DNA of 26,568 bases from Bacteroidales bacterium UBA1800 (GTDB lineage: Bacteria > Bacteroidota > Bacteroidia > Bacteroidales > VadinHA17), in NCBI GenBank assembly GCA_002319915.1, contig DCFQ01000078.1, forward strand, positions 1 through 26,568, written 5' to 3'. This document shows, one piece after another, positions 9,371 through 16,587 of this stretch. The translations under genes and the position numbers were made by a program. How positions within the stretch are numbered: position 1 is the first letter of the stretch; each line of letters starts with the position of its first letter. Under the pieces are notes generated by a model. That model saw nothing but the letters and a program-made list of their open reading frames with translations, was not told the origin of the DNA and ran no database searches.

Positions 9371-9745
9371 TCATTTGCTGACGATCAGCCTGTAAGGAGG
9401 CGTTCTCAGCTCCTCCAGTCCCAGGCTTCTCTCTTTTACCATCCTGTACACTTCCGATTGCCTGCTGGCTTCCATAAGGTCAGCAGAGGTCGAAAGCGAC
9501 TCTGCCCTGAGATCCCTGACCTCCCTTGAAAGCCTGTTTGATTCACGGTTTATCTTTTCGGCATTGAACCTGTTTGCTATATAAACTGCCCCAAGAATAG
9601 TCAGCATCAGGATGTACCAGAAATTCTTCAGTATGATCCTGTCCGAGACCATGCTGCCGCTAAGGAGCTCCTTCAGAACGCTTCCCTGCTTCCGGGCATG
9701 GACCTCACCGGTCTCCTTCCGTGTGCTTCCTTCTCCGCCTTCCAT
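9371..9745 (-). CDS. ftsL: FtsL-like cell division protein (single TM helix plus coiled coil)
   Basis: This small 124-residue protein sits exactly where ftsL sits in dcw clusters, between rsmH and ftsI. It has a charged cytoplasmic N terminus, one hydrophobic helix (FWYILMLTILGAVYIA, about residues 42-57) and then a heptad-like charged stretch (about 60-100) expected to form a periplasmic coiled coil. That architecture is the hallmark of FtsL/DivIC proteins, which form the FtsQ-L-B scaffold that activates FtsW-FtsI. Primary sequence is poorly conserved in this family, so the call rests on position and topology. It starts 3 nt after the rsmH stop. An internal Met at residue 32 could be an alternative start without losing the membrane helix. 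Confidence 0.8.
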   Translation of the reverse strand: MEGGEGSTRKETGEVHARKQGSVLKELLSGSMVSDRIILKNFWYILMLTILGAVYIANRFNAEKINRESNRLSREVRDLRAESLSTSADLMEASRQSEVYRMVKERSLGLEELRTPPYRLIVSK

Positions 9746-9748
9746 CTT

Positions 9749-10648
9749 TCAGATCTTTTCGGCAATCCTCAGCCTTGCGCTTCTTGCCCTCCTGTTTTCC
9801 TCAACTTCCTTCTCATCCGGAATTGTTCCCTTCTTATTTATTATTCTCAGGGGAGCTATCAGGTTCCCGTAAAAATCCTTCTGCTCCACTCCTTCAAAAT
9901 TCCCGGTCCTCATAAAATTCTTCACGATCCTGTCTTCGAGCGAATGATAGGTGATGACCACCAGCCGTCCCTCCCTGTTTAGCATTTCTAGAGCCTGTTC
10001 CAACAGCTCCTTCAGGTTGTCCATTTCATGGTTCACTTCTATCCTGAGAGCCTGGAAGACCCTGGCGTAGAATTTGTTCTCGAACCTCGGAGGCGCAAGC
10101 TTCCCGATCGCATTTATTATGTCGCTGACCTTTGTGATCGGGGAGTGCGCCCTGTATGCGACTATTTCCCTGGCGATCCTTCTCGAATTCACGAGTTCCC
10201 CATATTCATAAAAGATCTTTGCCAGAGACTGCTCATCGAGGGTTTTCAGGAGACTGGCCGCAGTAACACGGCTTTTCCTGTTCATCCTCATGTCTAGGGG
10301 CGCGTTCTGACGGAACGTAAATCCCCTTTCAGGTTCATCGAACTGGTGAAAGGAAACGCCCAGGTCGGCCACAAGTCCGTCGATTGATCCGATATCGTTG
10401 AACCGGAGGTTATTCCTGAGGAATCTGAAATTCTGGTTGAGGAATATAAACCTGCTCTCATCTGCCGGCAGGTTCGGCAGGACATCCTCATCCTGGTCGA
10501 AAGCAATGAGCCGGCCTGTCTTAAGCCTTTTCAGGATTTCCCTCGAATGACCGCCTCCGCCGAAGGTCACATCGACGTAAGTACCGTCGGGCCGTATATT
10601 CAGCCCCCTGATACTCTCTTCCAGCAAGGCAGGCACATGATAGAACAT
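9749..10648 (-). CDS. rsmH: 16S rRNA (cytosine(1402)-N4)-methyltransferase RsmH (MraW)
   Basis: RsmH methylates N4 of C1402 in the decoding centre of 16S rRNA using S-adenosylmethionine. The protein has 299 residues, close to the family norm of about 310. The SAM-binding motif VDVTFGGGGHSREIL lies at about residues 26-40, followed by FDQDED, the conserved GLVADLGVSFHQFD and RGFTFRQNAPLDMRM segments, QALRIEVNHE, and VVITYHSLEDRIVKNFM near the C terminus. Its ATG overlaps the mraZ stop as TAATG (1-nt shared base at 10648), implying translational coupling. It is the second gene of the dcw operon, as in most bacteria. Confidence 0.97.
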   Translation of the reverse strand: MFYHVPALLEESIRGLNIRPDGTYVDVTFGGGGHSREILKRLKTGRLIAFDQDEDVLPNLPADESRFIFLNQNFRFLRNNLRFNDIGSIDGLVADLGVSFHQFDEPERGFTFRQNAPLDMRMNRKSRVTAASLLKTLDEQSLAKIFYEYGELVNSRRIAREIVAYRAHSPITKVSDIINAIGKLAPPRFENKFYARVFQALRIEVNHEMDNLKELLEQALEMLNREGRLVVITYHSLEDRIVKNFMRTGNFEGVEQKDFYGNLIAPLRIINKKGTIPDEKEVEENRRARSARLRIAEKI

Positions 10649-11115
10649 TATTCAAAAGGTTCATTTAGGGTTCCGCCCAGAATATTTTCAGCCGTGTCGG
10701 CAAATACATTGGGAGCCATTTTAATCTCATCGTACACTGCAGTCGGCCAGATCTCTATCTTCCCGGGCTGTCCCGCAAGAGTGACATCACGGCCGGCATT
10801 TATCAGTTCAAGAAGTCTTTTCGGGATCAGGAGCCGGTTATTGTTATCGATCGCAAGCTCAGCCGTGCCCTTGAAGAAGTTCCTGAGGAACTCATTATGC
10901 ACACGGTTGTAGGGATTCGTATGTTTACGGATCATGTCAACCTGGCTGTTCCAGTCGTCGATCGTATAGAGAATGAGACAATCGACGAAGATATCCTTTT
11001 TGACCACGAAATGATCGGGGGCGTCGGCAGGCATCTGCTTCTTGAATGCCATCGGGAGGATAATCCTCCCCTTGACATCAACCTTGCACGGGTAATCGCC
11101 TATAAATGTGGCCAT
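10648..11115 (-). CDS. mraZ: MraZ, transcriptional regulator of the division/cell wall cluster
   Basis: MraZ is a DNA-binding protein with two SpoVT-AbrB-like halves that assembles into a ring and controls its own dcw operon. The 155 residues contain the two expected motifs: DVKGRIILP in the first half (about residues 13-21) and a variant DNNNRLLIP in the second, where the usual Gly-Arg is Asn-Arg. It is the first gene of the operon and starts at the ATG at 11115. Its own upstream region contains three GTGG boxes at 10-bp spacing (see the separate entry), which fits autoregulation. In E. coli MraZ acts as a repressor; whether it represses or activates in this lineage cannot be told from sequence. 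Confidence 0.96.
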   Translation of the reverse strand: MATFIGDYPCKVDVKGRIILPMAFKKQMPADAPDHFVVKKDIFVDCLILYTIDDWNSQVDMIRKHTNPYNRVHNEFLRNFFKGTAELAIDNNNRLLIPKRLLELINAGRDVTLAGQPGKIEIWPTAVYDEIKMAPNVFADTAENILGGTLNEPFE

Positions 11116-11151
11116 ACTTGGGTTTTTCCATCAAATCGCTAAAGTAATTAA

Positions 11152-11181
11152 AAATATCCACTTTCCTCCACTTACCTCCAC
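11152..11181 (-). promoter_or_regulatory. Predicted MraZ operator: three 10-bp-spaced GTGG repeats
   Basis: Read on the minus strand, three decamers follow one another: GTGGAGGTAA (11181-11172), GTGGAGGAAA (11171-11162) and GTGGATATTT (11161-11152). The GTGG cores are spaced exactly 10 bp, one helical turn. Known MraZ targets upstream of mraZ are likewise direct repeats of a TGGG/GTGG-type core at about 10-bp period, so this is a strong candidate operator. It lies 37-66 nt upstream of the mraZ start codon. The function is inferred from position and pattern. Confidence 0.8.
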
Positions 11182-11188
11182 AATTTTA
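11181..11188 (-). promoter_or_regulatory. Possible -7 element of the dcw promoter
   Basis: Minus-strand TAAAATTG differs by one base from the Bacteroidota -7 consensus TAnnTTTG and shares its last base with the first GTGG box. Transcription starting about 6 nt downstream would begin inside the MraZ boxes, so MraZ binding would block it. No convincing -33 TTTG was seen, so this is tentative. Confidence 0.3.
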
Positions 11189-11268
11189 AAGTTTTGTTGA
11201 TAACTTTTGAATTGGAGCATCCGGAAAACCACAATATAAGGGGGGTTAAGAACTTGCACTGATCCCGT

Positions 11269-11284
11269 CCCGATAGCTATCGGG
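11269..11284. repeat. Perfect 16-bp palindrome CCCGATAGCTATCGGG with partial second copy
   Basis: CCCGATAGCTATCGGG equals its own reverse complement, and the next bases AGCTATCGGGG (11285-11295) repeat its right half. It sits mid-gap between the divergent dcw and glsA transcription units. From memory, similar CGATAGCTATCG palindromes recur in intergenic DNA of Bacteroidota, so a dispersed palindromic repeat is more likely than a gene-specific operator. A dimeric regulator site cannot be excluded. Confidence 0.7.
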
Positions 11285-11379
11285 AGCTATCGGGGCATGG
11301 AGGAGACCCGGAGAAGGCATAGGGAAGGCAAGGAGGGACATGGAATTTGATGTATTAATCGCTATAAAGTACTTTTTAG

Positions 11380-11387
11380 TAAATTTG
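11380..11387 (+). promoter_or_regulatory. -7 promoter element for glsA (TAAATTTG)
   Basis: TAAATTTG matches the Bacteroidota sigma-ABfr -7 consensus TAnnTTTG exactly. A start about 6 nt downstream would give a leader of about 25 nt before the glsA ATG at 11419. A TTTG at 11346-11349 is 30 bp upstream, too far for the usual spacing of about 19-20, so the -33 box is weak or absent. Confidence 0.5.
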
Positions 11388-11418
11388 TCGTTCTCATCAG
11401 TTTAACTAATTGGCATGT

Positions 11419-12276
11419 ATGACAGGCTTTAATGACCCCGATGAACTTCTTCAGGTTGACGTGGAACAGGTGCTCTTTGCAAAAAATCCGGACCTGGCAA
11501 AAAAGCTCCCCGGGTTCCTAATAAATTATCTTAAGAGGATCGTGCACCAGGATGAGATAAACTCATTCCTGAAAATTCACGGGCACCTGAGGGATGCCGC
11601 ATTTATCGAGGCAGGATTGAAATATTTCGGCATAAGGTATAATGTCTGTGGCAGGGAGAACCTCCCGGTATCCGGCAGGTATTTCTTTGTTTCGAACCAT
11701 CCCCTGGGGGGCCTCGACGGACTTGTATTCATATCAGAGCTGTCGCACTTCTATCCGGTGCTGAAGTTCCCGGTAAATGACATACTGATGGCCATAAAGA
11801 ACCTCGACGGAATATTTGTGCCCATAAACAAGCATGGTTCGCAGGGAAGGATGGCGGTGAAGATGATCGAGGATGCCTATGCTTCTGATGCCCAGATCCT
11901 TTACTTCCCGGCAGGGCTCTGTTCAAGGAAAAGGAAGGGCGTCATCAGGGACCTGCCGTGGCATAAGAGCTTTATTGCAAAGGCTGTTCAGCATAACAGG
12001 GATATTGTGCCTGCCTATTTCTCGGGAAGGAATTCGGACTTTTTCTACAATCTTTCGAATGTCCGCAAATTCCTCGGAATAAACTCCAATATCGAGATGC
12101 TTTACCTGGCGGATGAGATGTTCAGGCAAAAGAACAAGGAAATTGACCTTGTTTTCGGGAAGCCTCTTCCGGTGTCATTCTTCGATAATTCACGGACTCC
12201 TGGCGAATGGGCCGGCTGGATCAGGGATAAATGCTATGAACTTGAATCATTTATACCTTTAAAATCAACGGATTAA
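11419..12276 (+). CDS. glsA: PlsC/hemolysin-type O-acyltransferase, likely GlsA of glycine-lipid synthesis
   Basis: Predicted to O-acylate an N-acylated amino acid (the N-(3-hydroxyacyl)glycine made by GlsB), giving a diacyl glycine lipid of the kind described in Bacteroides thetaiotaomicron. The 285-residue protein carries the acyltransferase motif VSNHPLGGLDG with H94 and D100, spaced HX5D rather than the HX4D of typical PlsC enzymes; this spacing is usual in the hemolysin/OlsA-like subfamily as I recall it. A second block, YFPAGLCSRKRKG and DLPWHKSFIAKA, and VPAYFSGRNSDFFYNL support this subfamily. There is no clear transmembrane helix, so peripheral membrane association is likely. I chose the ATG at 11419 over a TTG at 11410. 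The glsB-like partner follows after 175 nt. The exact amino-acid head group is inferred, not shown. Confidence 0.82.
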   Translation: MTGFNDPDELLQVDVEQVLFAKNPDLAKKLPGFLINYLKRIVHQDEINSFLKIHGHLRDAAFIEAGLKYFGIRYNVCGRENLPVSGRYFFVSNHPLGGLDGLVFISELSHFYPVLKFPVNDILMAIKNLDGIFVPINKHGSQGRMAVKMIEDAYASDAQILYFPAGLCSRKRKGVIRDLPWHKSFIAKAVQHNRDIVPAYFSGRNSDFFYNLSNVRKFLGINSNIEMLYLADEMFRQKNKEIDLVFGKPLPVSFFDNSRTPGEWAGWIRDKCYELESFIPLKSTD

Positions 12277-12368
12277 AAAAAAGCTTAAATTGCATCGAAT
12301 CTTTCAGGAAATTATTCTGAATTAGTTCTGACCTCTGCTTAGTGTGCCTTCGTGTGAACCTTAGTTTA

Positions 12369-12406
12369 CCTTTGTGGTTTAAAAAATTCTTGATTTACCA
12401 CAAAGG
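12369..12406. repeat. Hairpin-forming repeat between glsA and glsB (CCTTTGTGGT / ACCACAAAGG)
   Basis: A perfect 10-bp inverted repeat, CCTTTGTGGT (12369-12378) and ACCACAAAGG (12397-12406), has an 18-nt A/T-rich loop. It is followed by two copies of AAAGGACCTC and a CACAAAGGTT (to about 12430). The wider 175-nt gap (12277-12451) contains no other recognisable element. It resembles, with T for C changes, the CTTTGCG repeat family at 16703 and 22095. It could weaken or stabilise the glsA-glsB message; it lacks the G/C stem and U-run of a classic terminator. Confidence 0.65.
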
Positions 12407-12451
12407 ACCTCAAAGGACCTCACAAAGGTTCAAAAAGGAATCAAATATTGA

Positions 12452-13435
12452 ATGATGAAACCTGTCGTAGACCAACTTCCAAAGGACCAGATAATTGCGG
12501 AATTATCTAAAGATAAGCTGCTTCGGAAGACCAATAACGGGAACAACGAGGTGTATCTTTTCGATGCGCGTACTTCTCCCTCTCTGATGCACGAAGTGGG
12601 CAGGATACGGGAGCTCACCTTCCGGCACGCCGGCGGAGGGACGGGGAAGGAGATCGATATCGACGAGTTTGACATTGATCCGGTCGACCCGCAAAAACAG
12701 CTGATTGTATGGGATCCTGACAATCAGATGATAATCGGCGGCTACAGGCTCTACTTTCCCGAGAAAGGCTGCACTGAGTGTGATGTTACCAAGATGGCCT
12801 CCTCATCCTATTTCAGGTTTTCGGAGAAATTCCTCAAGAAATACTACCCGCATATGATGGAGCTGGGGCGCTCGTTCGTGCATCCCGACTACCAGTCACG
12901 AACGATGGGACGGAAAAGCCTCTACGCCCTCGATAACCTCTGGGATGGGCTCGGAGCCATTATACTCGACAATCATCATCTTAAGTATCTCTTTGGAAAG
13001 GTGACGATGTACACGCATTTTAACCAGAGGGCGAGGAACATGATACTTTATTTCCTGAAAAGGCATTTTGGTGATCCGGATCATCTGATTACGCCTCTGG
13101 AGCCGGCCGAAATCGACCTGCATGAGGACGAAATGAGAAAGGTATTCAAGGGGTGGAGGTACAAGGATAACTACAAGATCCTGTCAAGGGAGGTGCGGAA
13201 CCTCGGTGAGAACATTCCCCCCCTGATCAACGCCTACATGGGCCTCTCGCCCACAATGCGCACTTTCGGCACCTTCATAAACCACAAGTTCGGAAATGTG
13301 GAAGAGACAGGGATAATGATCACCCTCAGGGATATTTACATTGAGAAGATCAACAGGCATCTCGCCTCATACAAGAAGGATTTCCTGATCACCTGGTTCT
13401 CCCACGAGAATCCAGGCGCTCACGAAGATCAGTAG
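12452..13435 (+). CDS. glsB: GNAT-fold N-acyltransferase, likely GlsB of glycine-lipid synthesis
   Basis: Predicted to transfer a 3-hydroxy fatty acyl group from acyl-ACP to the amine of glycine (or another amino acid), the first step of amino-acid lipid synthesis, related to OlsB of ornithine-lipid synthesis. The 327-residue protein has the OlsB/hemolysin-like acetyltransferase core: EVGRIRELTFRHAGGGTGKE (48-67), an acidic DIDEFDIDP, IIGGYRLYFPEKG, and MELGRSFVHPDYQSR (136-150), which is the signature stretch of this family. A C-terminal extension of about 120 residues follows the core. Two adjacent ATGs (12452 and 12455) are possible starts, preceded by AAAAAGGAAT. The pairing with glsA is the main support for glycine-lipid rather than ornithine-lipid synthesis. 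The 3' end overlaps the convergent PurF-like gene by 7 nt. Confidence 0.82.
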   Translation: MMKPVVDQLPKDQIIAELSKDKLLRKTNNGNNEVYLFDARTSPSLMHEVGRIRELTFRHAGGGTGKEIDIDEFDIDPVDPQKQLIVWDPDNQMIIGGYRLYFPEKGCTECDVTKMASSSYFRFSEKFLKKYYPHMMELGRSFVHPDYQSRTMGRKSLYALDNLWDGLGAIILDNHHLKYLFGKVTMYTHFNQRARNMILYFLKRHFGDPDHLITPLEPAEIDLHEDEMRKVFKGWRYKDNYKILSREVRNLGENIPPLINAYMGLSPTMRTFGTFINHKFGNVEETGIMITLRDIYIEKINRHLASYKKDFLITWFSHENPGAHEDQ

Positions 13436-15330
13436 GCCCTTGCGTTTATACCCTCGACATAATTGATGAACGACTGGTTAGCAACCCGGTTTCCTCCGGG
13501 CGTCGGGTAATTGCCGGTAAAATACCAGTCACCGGTATGCCCGGGGCAGGCTTCATGCAGCCCTTCGATCGACTGGTACACAATCTCGACGCCAGCCTTA
13601 ATCTCTTCGGGCCTGAGCATCGCCGAGATCTTTGCGGAAATCTCCAGGGGCGTGAACGGCCGGTAGATCTCCTTTACCAGGTTCCTGATCTCAACGACAG
13701 GCTTCAGGTTTTCGCGTTTTGCCTCCTCGTAAAGCTCAGGCACCAGGTTTTCCCTGCCTGTGTCTTTAAGCAGCTCAACGGCGGCCCTGAAGGCAATGAG
13801 ATCCCAGAGCTTGGCCATGTCAATGCCATAGCAGTCGGGGTACCTGATCTGGGGGGAAGATGAGACAATAACGATCTTTTTCGGGTCGAGCCTGTCAAGG
13901 ATCCTGATTATGCTTTGTTTCAGGGTAGTGCCCCTCACAATGGAGTCGTCGATTACGACCAGGTTGTCGACGCCACGCCGTATCACTCCGTAGGTAACAT
14001 CATAGACATGACCCACAAGGTCATCGCGTGCCTTGTCCTCTGTAATGAATGTCCTCAGCTTTACGTCCTTCACCGCAATCTTCTCTACCCTTGGCCGCCT
14101 GTTGATGATTCCTGCAAGGGTCTCCCTGGTAAGTGTCCCATGATTGTCGATGATCGTCTTGATCTTGAACTCATTGAGCCAGTTCTCCACTCCTTTCACA
14201 AGTCCATAGAATGCACTCTCGGCAGTGTTGGGGATGTATGAAAAGACGGTATGATCGATATCGTAGTCAACCGCTTTCAGGACGGGAAGGGTGAGGCTTT
14301 CCCCGAGCTTCTTCCGCTCCCTGTAGATCTCCTTATCGGTACCCCTGGAAAAATATATCCTTTCGAAGGAGCATTTCCTGGGTTCGCTTTCTTCCCTTAT
14401 CTTCTCAACCGAAACCTCCCCTGATGCCTTAATAATGATGGCGCTCGCAGGAGGCAGCTCGCTGACCTTGTCAGTCCGGACATTGAAGATCGTCTGAATT
14501 ACAGGCCTTTCTGAAGCTGCCACCACTACCTCATCATCATAATAATAGAATGCTGGCCTGATCCCTGCCGGGTCCCTCATCACAAAGGCGTCGCCATGAC
14601 CCACCATGCCGGCCATGGTATAACCGCCGTCCCAGTTGCGGCTTGCCTTACGGAGAATATTTGCCAGGTCGAGGTTCTGCTCGATCAGCGGGGTGATCTC
14701 TTTCTTCGTGAAACCCTGATCCTTGTAGATCCTGAAAAGCCTTTCGTTCTCCTCATCGAGCCTGTGGCCCACATTCTCAAGGATTGTCACAGTGTCGGAG
14801 AATGCGACCGGGGTCTGGCCAAGTTCCACCAGGCTCTGGAATATTTCCCCGACATTTGTCAGGTTGAAGTTACCGGCCATTACGAGGTTCCTCGATTTCC
14901 AGTTGTTCTCGCGGCTCACCGGGTGAACTGAGTCGATATTATAACTGCCGTAGGTACCATAGCGCAGGTGGCCAAGGTAAATATCGCAGGCAAAGGGGAC
15001 AGCGGATTTGATAAGCCCGAAATCGGGAGATCCCTGTTGATTGACGGGATATGCTTTATTTATGTCGTCATAGACGATTCCGAAAATTTCCTTTATCGGG
15101 TTGGCTTTGTTCGATCTCTGGCGGTAGATATACCGGTTTCCGTGTTTCACATTCAGCTTTATGCCTGCAAGGCCTGCCCCGTCCTGGCCCCTGTTGTGCT
15201 GTTTCTCCATCATGAGGTACATTTTCTGGAGACCCCAGTCCCATGCACCGTATTTTTGATAATAGTATTCCAACGGCTTGCGAAGTCTCAACATTGCAAT
15301 GCCGCATTCGTGCTTGATATTATCGCTCAT
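13429..15330 (-). CDS. Divergent amidophosphoribosyltransferase (PurF-like) protein
   Basis: This 633-residue protein has the two-domain layout of PurF, which uses glutamine and PRPP to make phosphoribosylamine. After an 8-residue leader comes CGIAM with Cys9 as the probable Ntn nucleophile, then HNRGQDGAGL (45-54) and GHLRYGTYG (120-128). The phosphoribosyltransferase domain has an intact PRPP loop VVIDDSIVRGTT (458-469). It departs from canonical PurF in several places: it is about 130-150 residues longer, the usual VPDSG-type segment reads IPNTAES (366-372), and the C-terminal FTGNYPT (604-610) lacks the preceding CxxC of B. subtilis-type enzymes (GDWY instead), although Cys320 and Cys500 lie at likely cluster-ligand positions. 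Bacteroidota often encode such a long form besides a standard PurF. It starts 2 nt after the SPOR gene. Real substrate unknown. Confidence 0.8.
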   Translation of the reverse strand: MSDNIKHECGIAMLRLRKPLEYYYQKYGAWDWGLQKMYLMMEKQHNRGQDGAGLAGIKLNVKHGNRYIYRQRSNKANPIKEIFGIVYDDINKAYPVNQQGSPDFGLIKSAVPFACDIYLGHLRYGTYGSYNIDSVHPVSRENNWKSRNLVMAGNFNLTNVGEIFQSLVELGQTPVAFSDTVTILENVGHRLDEENERLFRIYKDQGFTKKEITPLIEQNLDLANILRKASRNWDGGYTMAGMVGHGDAFVMRDPAGIRPAFYYYDDEVVVAASERPVIQTIFNVRTDKVSELPPASAIIIKASGEVSVEKIREESEPRKCSFERIYFSRGTDKEIYRERKKLGESLTLPVLKAVDYDIDHTVFSYIPNTAESAFYGLVKGVENWLNEFKIKTIIDNHGTLTRETLAGIINRRPRVEKIAVKDVKLRTFITEDKARDDLVGHVYDVTYGVIRRGVDNLVVIDDSIVRGTTLKQSIIRILDRLDPKKIVIVSSSPQIRYPDCYGIDMAKLWDLIAFRAAVELLKDTGRENLVPELYEEAKRENLKPVVEIRNLVKEIYRPFTPLEISAKISAMLRPEEIKAGVEIVYQSIEGLHEACPGHTGDWYFTGNYPTPGGNRVANQSFINYVEGINARAY

Positions 15331-15332
15331 AG

Positions 15333-15800
15333 CTATTTTTTATTCGGGTCGGGGAAATTGATTATATCATGCACCAGGATGGCGTCCTGAAAAACTCTCC
15401 GCACCATCAGGAGATCCCTGGTACCTTCGACCCTGTTCCTGTAATCACCTGCCCGTATCTTGTAGTATCCGGGCCTCTCAAAGGATGCGTAGGAGATTAT
15501 GGCGGGAAATTTGCTGATAAATTCAGCCCTTACCTTCCCCGATTCCTCCCTGGCATTCTTGTTAGAACTGTTGTAGACCTGTATCCTGAAGCCATCCATT
15601 CCTTTATTCTTCATGTTATACAGGATATATTTGCCGATCAGAGTGTCAATTGCAGGGTCCTCCTTTATGGTAAGCTTTCCGGCATGGTAATCCTCCCCGT
15701 TCCGCTGAAGCAGTCCCGAAACGGTAAAATAATCCTGCGCCCTGCAGAGTGTGAAAGGCAGCAGAAAAAGCACGAAAAGAGGAAATGACCTTTTTGACAT
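15333..15800 (-). CDS. Secreted SPOR-like domain protein
   Basis: A 155-residue protein with an N-terminal signal peptide (about residues 1-21, cleavage likely after CRA before QDYF). It has no convincing lipobox, so periplasmic location is expected. The C-terminal half (about residues 70-150), with GFRIQVYNSSNKNAREES, an alternating hydrophobic stretch, YYKIRAGDYRNRVEGTRDL and a closing hydrophobic segment, fits a SPOR domain. Such domains bind denuded glycan strands, often at division sites. The N-terminal part contains a short segment (LTIKEDPAIDTLIGKYILYN) common in Bacteroidota SPOR proteins. It sits between yebC (10 nt upstream) and the PurF-like gene (2 nt downstream), so is probably co-transcribed. 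Its function is inferred from the domain alone. Confidence 0.72.
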   Translation of the reverse strand: MSKRSFPLFVLFLLPFTLCRAQDYFTVSGLLQRNGEDYHAGKLTIKEDPAIDTLIGKYILYNMKNKGMDGFRIQVYNSSNKNAREESGKVRAEFISKFPAIISYASFERPGYYKIRAGDYRNRVEGTRDLLMVRRVFQDAILVHDIINFPDPNKK

Positions 15801-15809
15801 TCAATTAGT

Positions 15810-16559
15810 TTAACCCTGATCCAATGCTTCAGCAAGCTCGTCGGTTATCTCAAGGTTATGATAAACATTCTGGATATCATCATCATCCTCAAGCGTTTCA
15901 ATGAATTTCATAACCTTCCTTGCCGAATCGACATCAAGCTGCTTCGTGTTGTTTGGGATCCTTTTCAGCAGGGCCTCCTCCGGTTCGATACCCAGTTCAT
16001 TGAGTTTCCGGTTAAGGCTTCCGAAATCCTCCTTGGCACATGTAACGGTGATCCTGTCCTCGAAGGTCTCAAAATCCTGTGCTCCCGCGTCTATCAGCTC
16101 CAGTTCAATATCTTCGGGGTTGAACCCTTCGTTCCTTATGGTAAACACGCCTTTGCGCTCAAATAAAGAGCTCAGTGACCCGTTCGTACCAAGCTTGCCC
16201 CCGAATTTATTGAAGACCGACCTGATTGAAGCAACGGTCCTGTTGTTATTGTCGGTCAGACACTCAGCAAAAACGGCAACACCGTGGGGTGCATATCCTT
16301 CGAAGGAAGTCTCAATGTAATTATCAGATTCAGAGCCGACAGCTTTTTTAATAGCCCTTTCAATATTGTCTTTGGGCATATTGGCTCCTTTGGCATTCTG
16401 GACGGCAAGCCTTAACCTGGAATTGGTTTCGGGATCCCCTCCTCCTTCTTTTGAAGCAATTATGATTTCCTTGATGATCTTTGTGAAGATCTTTCCTCTC
16501 TTGGCATCATTTGCGCCTTTCTTCCTTTTTATGGTGGACCATTTATTATGCCCTGACAT
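15810..16559 (-). CDS. yebC: YebC/PmpR family protein (TACO1-like)
   Basis: This 249-residue protein matches the length and layout of the YebC family: N-terminal MSGHNKWSTIKRKKGANDAKRGKIF, followed by NSRLRLAVQNAKGANMPKDNIERAIKKA, SFEGYAPHGVAVFAECLTDN, and a KFGGKLGTNGSLSSLFERKG stretch. Members have been described as transcriptional regulators, and more recently as factors that help ribosomes through difficult proline-containing stretches, like mitochondrial TACO1. Which role applies here cannot be told from sequence. Start ATG at 16559; a TAnnTTTG element lies just upstream. It is the first gene of a probable three-gene operon with the SPOR and PurF-like genes. Confidence 0.93.
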   Translation of the reverse strand: MSGHNKWSTIKRKKGANDAKRGKIFTKIIKEIIIASKEGGGDPETNSRLRLAVQNAKGANMPKDNIERAIKKAVGSESDNYIETSFEGYAPHGVAVFAECLTDNNNRTVASIRSVFNKFGGKLGTNGSLSSLFERKGVFTIRNEGFNPEDIELELIDAGAQDFETFEDRITVTCAKEDFGSLNRKLNELGIEPEEALLKRIPNNTKQLDVDSARKVMKFIETLEDDDDIQNVYHNLEITDELAEALDQG

Positions 16560-16587
16560 ACAGTTAGTAAATTTTGGAATTCACATG

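Larger units (their letters stand above)
11116..11418. other. 303-nt divergent gap between mraZ and glsA
   Basis: The gap holds the MraZ boxes near the mraZ side, a CCCGATAGCTATCGGG palindrome in the middle, a purine-rich stretch (about 11297-11342) and an exact Bacteroidota -7 element near glsA. I see no RNA gene and no convincing small ORF with a start and conserved character. The purine-rich middle has the look of dispersed repeat debris like that found in other gaps of this window. Confidence 0.6.
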
